A stretch of DNA of 5,889 nucleotides from Haloarcula sp. (lineage in GTDB: Archaea; Halobacteriota; Halobacteria; Halobacteriales; Haloarculaceae). This document shows positions 1-5,618 of this stretch, in pieces. The stretch spans positions 1-5,889 of the forward strand of contig JAQCNK010000139.1 in the NCBI GenBank assembly GCA_028275075.1, read 5' to 3'. The notes beneath the pieces are model-generated. The model saw only the letters and a program-made list of their open reading frames with translations, did no database searches and had not been told where the DNA came from. Made by a program: the position numbers and the translations under genes. Each line of letters opens with the position of its first letter. Position 1 is the first letter of the stretch.

Positions 1-647
1 AGGTCGAACCGTGGTGCGGAGATGAGTACGATGAAGCCGAACTGCAAGAGATTGAGCCACGTACCCACGCGCTTGTACAGGACGGTGATGCCCCCCGCTG
101 CAAAGCCCAGCCCCAGCACCGAAACCACAGTGAGGACGGCCACAGTGACGACGGTGAACACGTTTAGATTGAGCACGGTCCCGGTCATCAGGAGCATGAC
201 CACGAGGATAAACGCCGACGTGAGGAACGTACGGATCAGCTTTGCGACCCCCTTGAACAGCGCGACTGGCGCGAAGCCAAAGGGCGTCATGACGTGGCGC
301 TCCAGTGTCCCCCACTGCACCTCGTTCCCAATATCGTTCGAGATTGAGGAGTATGCGCCCACCGATAGCGTCCAGAGGAAGTAGCCGACGATGATGCCTT
401 CGATTGAGTCGGTCAGTGCCCGGCCGGCCATCATCCGGCCGCCGTAGAACAGCAGACCGAAAAAGAACAGGGCGACGACGATTCCACCGATTGCGTTGGC
501 CGGATAGCGGATGAAGACAAGATACTCGCGGTAGAGCACCGCCCGCAGTAGCTGGAGATAGCCGGCTCGTCGTGGTGCCGTCCCGGCACCCGGGCCGCTC
601 GCTGTCCCGGTTTCCGGCTTCCCGACGCGTGACTCGTCGGCAGTCAC
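1..647 (-). CDS. ABC-2 type transporter permease, partial (C-terminus beyond left edge)
   Basis: This is the membrane subunit of an ABC-2 type exporter, acting in the cytoplasmic membrane with the ATPase encoded just upstream. The frame opens with GTG at 647, whose GTGA overlaps the ATPase stop by 4 bases, and stays open to the window edge, giving 215 residues. Residues 1-30 are polar. Hydrophobic segments follow at about 52-69 (IGGIVVALFFFGLLFYGG), 83-100, 137-156, 162-187 and from 197 onward, the usual ABC-2 topology. Between helices 2 and 3 lies NEVQWGTLERHVMTPFGF (about 108-125), matching the E-x-GTLE-x-x-x-x-TP motif of ABC-2 permeases. A pre-helix stretch YREYLVFIRYPAN (39-51) resembles the amphipathic segment before the first helix. 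The overlap implies translational coupling and 1:1 production with the ATPase. Substrate cannot be read from the sequence; drug, lipid or peptide export are all possible. The assignment to ABC-2 permeases is firm, the substrate unknown. Confidence 0.88.
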   Translation of the reverse strand, partial: MTADESRVGKPETGTASGPGAGTAPRRAGYLQLLRAVLYREYLVFIRYPANAIGGIVVALFFFGLLFYGGRMMAGRALTDSIEGIIVGYFLWTLSVGAYSSISNDIGNEVQWGTLERHVMTPFGFAPVALFKGVAKLIRTFLTSAFILVVMLLMTGTVLNLNVFTVVTVAVLTVVSVLGLGFAAGGITVLYKRVGTWLNLLQFGFIVLISAPRFD

Positions 648-1696
648 GGCGCTGGGCCTCCTGCCCCAGTTTGGTCTACGAACACCGATTCGAGATCGCG
701 CTCGATGCTCCGGACCGATTCGAGCCTCACGCCGCGGTCCTCGAGTCTTGCCATCAACGCGTACAGACCGTCGCTGTCCGCTCGCACCTCGACGCGCCCG
801 CCGGTGTCGGTGTGTTCGGTCCCGACGACTGCGTCCCGTTCGGCCAGCGCCTGAAGCAAGTCATAGCCGAAGTCCTCGCTCGTGAGTTCGAGCCAGTGGG
901 CGTTGTCGGCACCCAACAGCGCGTCGACGCTATCGTCGGCGACGATACGCCCGTCGGTCATGATGACGACCCGGTCACAAACTCGCTCGACGACGTCCAT
1001 GTCGTGACTGCTGAGAACGACTGTAAGCTCCTCTTCGGCGACCAATCGGCGCAGTTCCCGCTGTAGCGTTCGAGAACTCTCCACGTCGAGGCCCAGGGTC
1101 GGTTCGTCCAGAAAGACAACGTCCGCGCCGCCGGCAAGCACACTTGCCAGCGACACCTTCTGTTTCATCCCTCGCGAGAGGTCACGGACCGGTACGTCGG
1201 CCTTCTCGCTCAGCTCCAGTCGGTCAAGTAGCCGCTCGTGGCGGTCCGCGACCGAATCGGGGTCGACACCGCTTACCGCGGCGAAGTAGCGGAGGTTCTC
1301 TCTAACTGTGAGACGCCAGTAATCGTTGCGTGCCCCCTCAAGCATCGCGTCGACGCTGGTGTAGGCGCGCCGCGGCGACGCCCGGGCGTCGACGCCACCG
1401 ATCCGCACCCCACCCTCGTCGGGCAGGACCATCCCCAGAATCGACTTGATCAGCGTCGTCTTCCCGGCCCCGTTCGGCCCGAGTAGCCCGACGATTGCCC
1501 CTCGCTCGATAGTAAAAGAGACTCCGTCAACCGCCGTCACGGCCTCGGCACCGTCCCCGAAGGTTTTCCTGATGCTGTCGATGCTGACGGCCGGTTCCTC
1601 GGTCGCCCGGTCAGGGTGGGGGTCGCTCTCTGAAGACGCCCGGCCCGCCGACTCACTCGTTTCAACTGTCGACACAGCGTCGTCGCTCGCTGTCAT
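644..1696 (-). CDS. ABC-2 type exporter ATP-binding protein
   Basis: This is the nucleotide-binding subunit that powers the permease encoded downstream. With ATG at 1696 it has 350 residues. Residues 1-35 form an acidic, Ser/Glu-rich tail, then the ABC domain: Walker A GPNGAGKT (73-80), signature LSRGMKQK (173-180), Walker B VVFLDEPT (193-200), D-loop GLD (202-204) and switch His231. A C-terminal domain of about 90 residues follows, as is common in ABC-2 ATPases. At the usual Q-loop glutamine there is Glu120, in AMLEGARNDYWRLTVREN. The frame is open back to a TTG at 1720, which would add 8 residues, but that TTG lies inside the likely TATA box (1719-1725). The ATG at 1696 falls where a leaderless transcript should begin, so it is preferred. 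The stop TGA overlaps the permease GTG. Exporter ATPase is certain; the cargo is not. Confidence 0.93.
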   Translation of the reverse strand: MTASDDAVSTVETSESAGRASSESDPHPDRATEEPAVSIDSIRKTFGDGAEAVTAVDGVSFTIERGAIVGLLGPNGAGKTTLIKSILGMVLPDEGGVRIGGVDARASPRRAYTSVDAMLEGARNDYWRLTVRENLRYFAAVSGVDPDSVADRHERLLDRLELSEKADVPVRDLSRGMKQKVSLASVLAGGADVVFLDEPTLGLDVESSRTLQRELRRLVAEEELTVVLSSHDMDVVERVCDRVVIMTDGRIVADDSVDALLGADNAHWLELTSEDFGYDLLQALAERDAVVGTEHTDTGGRVEVRADSDGLYALMARLEDRGVRLESVRSIERDLESVFVDQTGAGGPAP

Positions 1697-1718
1697 TAGT
1701 CGTCTTATGACGGTGAAC

Positions 1719-1725
1719 AAAATAA
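1719..1725 (-). promoter_or_regulatory. TATA box of the first exporter operon (leaderless start)
   Basis: On the minus strand the bases read TTATTTT, centred at 1722, 26 bases before the A of the ATG at 1696. Haloarchaeal TATA elements usually sit about 26-27 bases before transcription start, so the mRNA should begin at or within a base or two of the ATG. No Shine-Dalgarno motif is present between them. This placement decides the start codon against the upstream TTG at 1720. Confidence 0.6.
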
Positions 1726-1744
1726 GTTACCGCCAAGCACGCCC

Positions 1745-1762
1745 GCTACTTCGCGAAGTAGC
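1745..1762. repeat. Perfect 18-bp palindrome at the end of the small membrane gene
   Basis: GCTACTTCGCGAAGTAGC is identical to its reverse complement. It encodes the last residues and stop (Tyr-Phe-Ala-Lys-stop) of the 58-residue gene, and its right-to-left end lies 19 bases before the TATA box of the exporter ATPase. In RNA it could fold as a 7-bp stem with a CGCG loop. No T-run follows it on the minus strand (GGGCGTG follows), so it does not look like an intrinsic terminator of that gene. A dimeric-regulator site for the exporter promoter is the alternative; this is inference. Confidence 0.6.
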
Positions 1763-1922
1763 TAGTAAAAACGCCCGAAAAGAAGCCCGATATTCCTGCA
1801 GTCAGTGCCAGGTCGCTCAGATTCCACGGCCCGTCGCCGTCGTCGGCCATCCAGACGGTCATAGCGACACTAATTGCGAGCGAGACGACACCGTTGATGA
1901 GGTGTTTCTTCCACTGACCCAT
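1746..1922 (-). CDS. Small two-helix membrane protein, 58 residues, function unknown
   Basis: ATG at 1922 opens a frame of 58 residues ending with TAG at 1746-1748. It begins MGQWKKHLIN, a short basic amphipathic start. A first hydrophobic segment follows at about 11-25 (GVVSLAISVAMTVWM), then a polar loop ADDGDGPWNLSD (26-37) and a second segment at about 38-56 (LALTAGISGFFSGVFTSYF). The acidic loop between two helices and the basic N-terminus suggest both termini face the cytoplasm. A well-placed TATA-like box (1946-1953) supports a real, leaderless gene. It lies 49 bases upstream of the exporter ATPase, same strand, but that gene has its own promoter, so co-transcription is possible rather than required. 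I do not recognise a family. A transporter accessory subunit is one possibility, without direct evidence. Confidence 0.66.
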   Translation of the reverse strand: MGQWKKHLINGVVSLAISVAMTVWMADDGDGPWNLSDLALTAGISGFFSGVFTSYFAK

Positions 1923-1945
1923 AGCGGGTCAATACGCAGCGGTCC

Positions 1946-1959
1946 GTATAGAGCTTTCC
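1946..1959 (-). promoter_or_regulatory. Promoter (BRE plus TATA) of the small membrane gene
   Basis: Read on the minus strand, GGAAAG (1959-1954), a purine-rich BRE-like block, is followed directly by CTCTATAC (1953-1946). The TATA centre near 1949 is about 27 bases before the ATG at 1922, the spacing of a leaderless haloarchaeal gene. This is the main support that the 58-residue frame is a gene. Confidence 0.55.
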
Positions 1960-2221
1960 GCCCGGACAAACGCTCATACGAGTTATTGTAGCTGTGGACA
2001 GGTGGTTGTCCGACCTATTTTCACGAAGCTATCACGGATCTGGCGAGCGGCGCCGGTTGGCGAGCGGACCGCGCTCCTCGAGTCAGACTGCCGGATCGGG
2101 GGGTTCACCGCGAGTGATCTCAGCCGTCACAGCAAACGGTGTACTGCACATCACCGTCCAGCAATTTCTCGTGCCCGCGATGGGATGGCTTCATTGCGTC
2201 TCGGGCCTTCCGTTCAGGTGA
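1954..2221. other. Intergenic region without a supported gene
   Basis: This 268-base stretch separates the divergent small membrane gene and the 264-residue gene. Open frames cross it on the plus strand, but their products look like random translation (Arg/Ser-rich, no motif, running into the next gene in another frame). On the minus strand only short frames of about 25 codons occur. It contains CGGACAA (1963-1969) facing TTGTCCG (2006-2012), with a further GGACA at 1996-2000 that pairs locally with TGTCC (2007-2011). A weak TATA-like TTCATT (2190-2195) lies about 29 bases before the ATG at 2222. Decay of an older gene cannot be excluded. Confidence 0.4.
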
Positions 2222-3016
2222 ATGCCCGTCTATCCCTCGGTTCGCGACCACGCCGTCTCCCTGTGCGAGCGGGCCGGCTACGACGTGACGGTCCGCCCTG
2301 AGCGGAGCCTCGACGGCCCGCCCGCACTGGCCGAACCGACTGCTGACGCCGTTGGTCTCGTCGACCCCGAACAGCCACGCCCGGTCGCAATCGAGCCGCT
2401 AACAGAGGCCGATATCGGCCCGTCGGGGGTCGTGCCTCGCTTCGCCGACGCGCTGCGCGAGGACCGCGACTGTCTCTTTGTCGTCCCCTCCACCGAGGAC
2501 ACCGGGACGACGCTCACACAGGTCCTCGCTACTGTCCTCGGTGAGCCCGCCTGTGTCGCAGCCGACGCACCTGACGGACGGCAGTTCTACAAGGGACCTG
2601 ACCGGGTACCACTCTCCGATGGCAGCTACGCCTGTGCCCGTGCCCCCGCGTCTGATCTGCAGTGGCGCGAGGTCCGGGTCGACAACGGCCGGCCCCGGCT
2701 GGAACTCTCAGTCGGCACCGAGATCGTCGCCGTCTTCGAACACGTCGACGCGCTGGCCGCGCCGGGCCGCCACGCATTCCAGTTCGCCTACCGGCGAGCC
2801 GATGACGGCCGTTTCGAGGTGACTGCGGGTGACGAGGTCGTCGAGCGGTTCCCCGGCCCGACGGCGATGCGCCGGGACGGCTACGCGCCAGTGCCGATGC
2901 CACTGGTCCCCGAACATCTCCTGCCCGACGGCGCTGACCACACCCGGTGGGCCGTCTGCCAGCCCGACGGCGGCGCGGATATCCTGACTGCGGCCGGACT
3001 CCACGCCTGGGCCTAA
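2222..3016 (+). CDS. Hypothetical protein, 264 residues, soluble, acidic
   Basis: I do not recognise this protein. The frame from ATG at 2222 to TAA at 3014-3016 has typical haloarchaeal composition (many Asp/Glu, few Lys) and no signal peptide or membrane segment, so a cytoplasmic protein is expected. It seems to have two parts. Residues 1-115 mix helices and strands: a helix near the start (VRDHAVSLCERAGYDVTV, 7-24), then VGLVDPEQPRPVAIEPL (44-60) and a strand-like CLFVVPSTEDTG (84-95) followed by a helix. Residues 135-264 are richer in predicted strand (VRVDNGRPRLELSVGTEIVAVF region; HAFQFAYRRADDGRFEVTAGDEV region) and end hydrophobic (LTAAGLHAWA). No catalytic motif is evident. No good ribosome binding site exists; AGGTGA touches the start codon and is too close. 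The gene lies 119 bases before RNase R on the same strand, so shared transcription is possible. Confidence 0.8.
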   Translation: MPVYPSVRDHAVSLCERAGYDVTVRPERSLDGPPALAEPTADAVGLVDPEQPRPVAIEPLTEADIGPSGVVPRFADALREDRDCLFVVPSTEDTGTTLTQVLATVLGEPACVAADAPDGRQFYKGPDRVPLSDGSYACARAPASDLQWREVRVDNGRPRLELSVGTEIVAVFEHVDALAAPGRHAFQFAYRRADDGRFEVTAGDEVVERFPGPTAMRRDGYAPVPMPLVPEHLLPDGADHTRWAVCQPDGGADILTAAGLHAWA

Positions 3017-3135
3017 TACTGGTGGCTGTAATGGCTGAGAGCTGAGCTGACTGCCCGTACACGTCGGAGCGATCAGGACACTCTGTCTCCCCGGTAACGG
3101 GAAGTCCTAACTACACCCTGGGCGTAGCCAGTGGC

Positions 3136-4449
3136 ATGACTACCGAGGACGCCCAGTCGGCGGCCGGCACCGCCGAGGGGCAAGGCCCCGTCGAAATCGA
3201 CGAGGAGATGGCCCGCCATCTCGCGAACAAGCGTGAGGAACTCTTCGAGAAGTTCGGTATTCGCGACGAGTTCCCACCCGAAGTGCTCGATGAGGCCGAG
3301 GCCCGAACCGAGGATGTCCACGCGGAAATCCAGGGCGAAATCGACGAGCGCGAGGACCTCCGGGAGATGACGACGTGGACGACTGACCCCATCGATGCAC
3401 AGGACTTCGATGACGCTATCTCGGTCGAAGAGCGGGACGACGAGTACGTCCTCTGGGTCCACATCGCTGACGTGACCCACTATGTCAACCCGGAGACCAC
3501 GATGTGGGAAGAAGCTGTCGAGCGGGGCAACACCGTCTATCTCCCGGCGTACACCATTCATATGCTCCCGCCGGTGCTTGCCGAGACGGTCTGCTCGCTG
3601 GTCCCCAACGAAGAGCGCCTCGCCCACACCGTCGAGATGCATCTGGACAAAGAGGATTTGGGCTACGAGACGATTGAGATCTATAAGTCCGTCATCGAGA
3701 GCGACGCCCGACTCACATATACCGAGGCCGAACGCGTCCTTGACGACCCCAGCAGCGCCGACGACCTGCTCGAAGACACAGCTGTCGACCTCGCGGAGAA
3801 AACGGAACTGGTCTGGGAGCTTGCCGACCGGATGCACGAGCAGCGCAAGGAGGAGGGGTCACTGGTACTGAACCCGGCCAGAGACCGTGCCCACACCATC
3901 ATCGAGGAGTGCATGCTGAAAGCGAACAAGGCCGTCACGCACGAGCTGATGTGGTCACGCGGGGTCGAAGCGATGTACCGGGTCCACCCCCAACCCAGCC
4001 CCGATGAGTGGGATGAGGCGCTGGTCGAGATTCAGGAGCTCGACGGTGTCTCGATACCGGGGTCTGCGTGGGACGACCCGCGAATGGCGGTCAACGCCAC
4101 GCTAGAAGACGCACCGAGACGCCAGTTGGACAAGATCCAGTGGGCGGTGATGAAGGTGATGCCCCGCGCGAAGTATATGAACGACCCTTTCGGGGGCCAC
4201 CACGCGCTGAACTTCGAAATCTACGGCCACTTCACCTCGCCAATCCGGCGGCTCTCTGATCTCATCAACCACTGGATCGTCTACAGCAACGACGTACCCG
4301 AGGATCTCGTCGCGCTGTGTGACCGCGCCAGTGACCGACAGAAAGACGCCGAACAGTGCGAGCGCGAGTACAAACAGTTCCTCGAGGAGGTCGGGCTGGA
4401 CCCGTCGGCAGTGAACAATCGCGGCATCGAAGTCGTCGAACCCGAGTAA
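3136..4449 (+). CDS. rnr: Ribonuclease R, RNB catalytic domain only
   Basis: This is a processive 3'-to-5' exoribonuclease of the RNase II/R (RNB) family, acting on mRNA and structured RNA in the cytoplasm. The 437 residues are nearly all RNB domain, starting near FGIRDEFPPEVLDEAEA (40-56). The metal-binding block TTDPIDAQDFDDAIS (82-96) gives Asp84, Asp90, Asp92 and Asp93, aligning with the four catalytic aspartates of bacterial RNase R. Further family motifs are LPPVLAETVCSLVPNEERLAH (144-164, by position), IEECMLKANKAVTHEL (256-271), YRVHPQPSPDEW (281-292) and HFTSPIRRLSDLINH (365-379). The cold-shock domains before and the S1 domain after the catalytic core of bacterial RNase R (about 800 residues) are absent. 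Known biology: haloarchaea lack the archaeal exosome and the RNase R-like enzyme of Haloferax is essential, so this is probably a core gene. ATG at 3136 is preferred; a weak TATA-like CCTAACTAC is centred about 26 bases upstream. Confidence 0.95.
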   Translation: MTTEDAQSAAGTAEGQGPVEIDEEMARHLANKREELFEKFGIRDEFPPEVLDEAEARTEDVHAEIQGEIDEREDLREMTTWTTDPIDAQDFDDAISVEERDDEYVLWVHIADVTHYVNPETTMWEEAVERGNTVYLPAYTIHMLPPVLAETVCSLVPNEERLAHTVEMHLDKEDLGYETIEIYKSVIESDARLTYTEAERVLDDPSSADDLLEDTAVDLAEKTELVWELADRMHEQRKEEGSLVLNPARDRAHTIIEECMLKANKAVTHELMWSRGVEAMYRVHPQPSPDEWDEALVEIQELDGVSIPGSAWDDPRMAVNATLEDAPRRQLDKIQWAVMKVMPRAKYMNDPFGGHHALNFEIYGHFTSPIRRLSDLINHWIVYSNDVPEDLVALCDRASDRQKDAEQCEREYKQFLEEVGLDPSAVNNRGIEVVEPE

Positions 4450-4460
4450 GTTAACCCCCT

Positions 4461-4805
4461 TCAAGCGTTCTCAGGGAAGTGTTCGTGACTCCATTCGAGC
4501 AGTGCCTCGATAATGGGCCCGAGATCCTGTCCGGCAGGCGTCAGCGAGTAGTTTACCCGGACTGGCTTGTCATCGATCACGTCGCGGACGACCACGCCAG
4601 CGTCCTGCAAATCATTGAGCGCTTCCGACAGCATTTTATCCGAGATACCGTCGATACGGTTTTTTATATCGTTGAACCCCAGCGCCCCTTCGGTGAGAAG
4701 CGTGTGAACCAGCAGCGGGTGCCACTTTTTCCCCAGTATATCGGTGGCCCGGTGGAGCGGGTTCTCTCCGGCGCTGACACCTGTGAGGTCCCCGTGCACA
4801 GTCAT
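4461..4805 (-). CDS. HxlR-family winged-helix transcriptional regulator
   Basis: This is a DNA-binding regulator of 114 residues, the normal size for HxlR proteins, expected to act as a dimer. Family motifs occur in order: NPLHRATDILGKKWHPLLVHTLL (15-37), FNDIKNRIDGISDKMLSEALNDL (44-66, recognition helix-turn-helix), DAGVVVRD (68-75), the wing VRVNYSLTPAGQDL (82-95) and a C-terminal helix PIIEALLEWSHEH (97-109). The cysteine that often precedes the PL/PV motif and senses oxidants or aldehydes in members such as HypR and YodB is Asn15 here, and the protein has no cysteine at all, so thiol sensing is excluded. The frame is open further upstream, antisense to the exporter ATPase, but the ATG at 4805 is at the expected leaderless position. 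It is divergent from that exporter across 54 bases and is probably its repressor and its own. Its 3' end converges on RNase R with an 11-base gap. Confidence 0.92.
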   Translation of the reverse strand: MTVHGDLTGVSAGENPLHRATDILGKKWHPLLVHTLLTEGALGFNDIKNRIDGISDKMLSEALNDLQDAGVVVRDVIDDKPVRVNYSLTPAGQDLGPIIEALLEWSHEHFPENA

Positions 4806-4812
4806 GTTCTGC

Positions 4813-4831
4813 TTATTTGTGCGGCGAATAA
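4813..4831. promoter_or_regulatory. Imperfect dyad, candidate HxlR operator
   Basis: The 19 bases pair as TTATT (4813-4817) with AATAA (4827-4831), plus an inner G/C pair at 4819/4825, around a GC-rich centre. The right arm overlaps the shared TATA element and the left arm lies just before the regulator's start, so a bound dimer would block both promoters. This is inferred from symmetry and position only; the AT-rich arms could be chance. Confidence 0.35.
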
Positions 4832-4836
4832 TATAG
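4827..4836. promoter_or_regulatory. Shared divergent TATA element of HxlR regulator and second exporter
   Basis: The plus strand reads AATAATATAG and the minus strand CTATATTATT. The centre, near 4832, is about 27 bases from the regulator ATG (4805, minus) and about 28 from the exporter TTG (4860, plus). No second convincing TATA-like element exists for either gene in the 54-base gap, so one element, or two overlapping ones, appears to serve both directions with leaderless mRNAs. Confidence 0.5.
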
Positions 4837-4859
4837 CTACGGGCTGATGGAAAAATGCT

Positions 4860-5618
4860 TTGACCTTCACGACCGCCACGCAAAACGTGAACCCGCCGAC
4901 GCCAGCGATTCGAACGAACAGCCTGCGGAAACGGTACGGTGACGCCGTCGCCGTCGCCGACCTCGATCTGACTGTCGAGTCTGGCAGCGTTTTCGGTTTT
5001 CTGGGCCCAAACGGAGCGGGAAAAACCTCGACTATCCGTATCCTGGTGACGCTGACCGAACCGACCGCAGGTACTGCTCACGTCGCCGGGCAGCCGGTCA
5101 GCGATCGGGGGGCCGTGGTCGAACACATCGGCTTCCTTCCCGAAGAGCCGCCGCTGTACGACGAACTCACTGGCCGCGAACAACTGGAGTACATCGCCGG
5201 GTTGCGCGGCCACGAGGACTGGGACCGGGTAGAGTCGCTGCTCTCCCGATTCGACCTCGCCGAGGACGCTGACCGCCGAGTCGGGACCTACTCGAAGGGG
5301 ATGAAACAGAAGCTCGGGCTGGTCCAAGCGCTCGTCCATGAGCCCGAGGTACTCTTTCTGGACGAGCCCACCAGCGGACTCGACCCACGGGCGGCTCGAA
5401 CGGTTCGGGACACTATCAGCGAGGTGGCCGCCGCTGACACCACCGTGTTCATCTCGACACACATCCTCCCGGTCGTTGAGGAACTGGCCGACACCGTCGG
5501 AGTGCTGTACGACGGGGAACTCGTCGCGGAAGGCTCGCCGACCGAACTGACAGCGGACGTCAAGAGCGGATCAACACTGGAGGATGTGTTCCTCGAAGTG
5601 ACCAGCGCGGACCGATGA
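4860..5618 (+). CDS. ABC-2 type exporter ATP-binding protein (second system)
   Basis: This is the ATPase subunit of the second exporter, paired with the permease that follows. From TTG at 4860 it has 252 residues. The motifs are Walker A GPNGAGKT (49-56), signature YSKGMKQK (144-151), Walker B VLFLDEPT (164-171), D-loop SGLD (172-175) and switch His201. It ends with ELTADVKSGSTLEDVFLEVT, the LEDVFLEVT ending typical of this ATPase group. At the Q-loop there is GFLPEEPPLYDELTG (91-105), with Glu where Gln is usual. The start is uncertain: no in-frame ATG exists, and TTG at 4860 fits a leaderless mRNA from the shared TATA element. GTG at 4887 would give 243 residues starting NPPTPAI, which also matches family length. 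The stop overlaps the permease ATG (ATGA). It is likely controlled by the divergent HxlR gene. The cargo cannot be told. Confidence 0.93.
   Translation: MTFTTATQNVNPPTPAIRTNSLRKRYGDAVAVADLDLTVESGSVFGFLGPNGAGKTSTIRILVTLTEPTAGTAHVAGQPVSDRGAVVEHIGFLPEEPPLYDELTGREQLEYIAGLRGHEDWDRVESLLSRFDLAEDADRRVGTYSKGMKQKLGLVQALVHEPEVLFLDEPTSGLDPRAARTVRDTISEVAAADTTVFISTHILPVVEELADTVGVLYDGELVAEGSPTELTADVKSGSTLEDVFLEVTSADR

Noticed and set aside
421..441. CGGCCGG/CCGGCCG inverted repeat
   Set aside because: It lies inside the permease coding sequence and is explained by GC-rich Gly/Arg/Ala codons (GGRMMAGR).
2002..2301. Plus-strand open frame of 99 codons starting GTG
   Set aside because: It runs into the 264-residue gene in another frame, becomes Arg/Pro-rich there, and has no promoter or motif.
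2529..3062. Minus-strand 177-codon Arg-rich frame
   Set aside because: Extremely Arg/Pro/Gly-rich composition is the opposite of the acidic haloarchaeal proteome; a mirror of the 264-residue gene.
3073..3837. Minus-strand open frame of 254 codons antisense to RNase R
   Set aside because: It lies opposite a firmly identified gene; its product shows no motif and such mirror frames are common in GC-rich halophile genes.
4847..4942. 31-codon plus-strand frame beginning MEKCFD
   Set aside because: Its ATG lies upstream of the predicted transcription start and it overlaps the ATPase start in another frame; no support as a gene.
4806..5462. Long N-terminal extension of the HxlR reading frame to 333 codons
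   Set aside because: The extension is antisense to the exporter ATPase and lacks family similarity; ATG 4805 gives the normal HxlR length and fits the TATA position.
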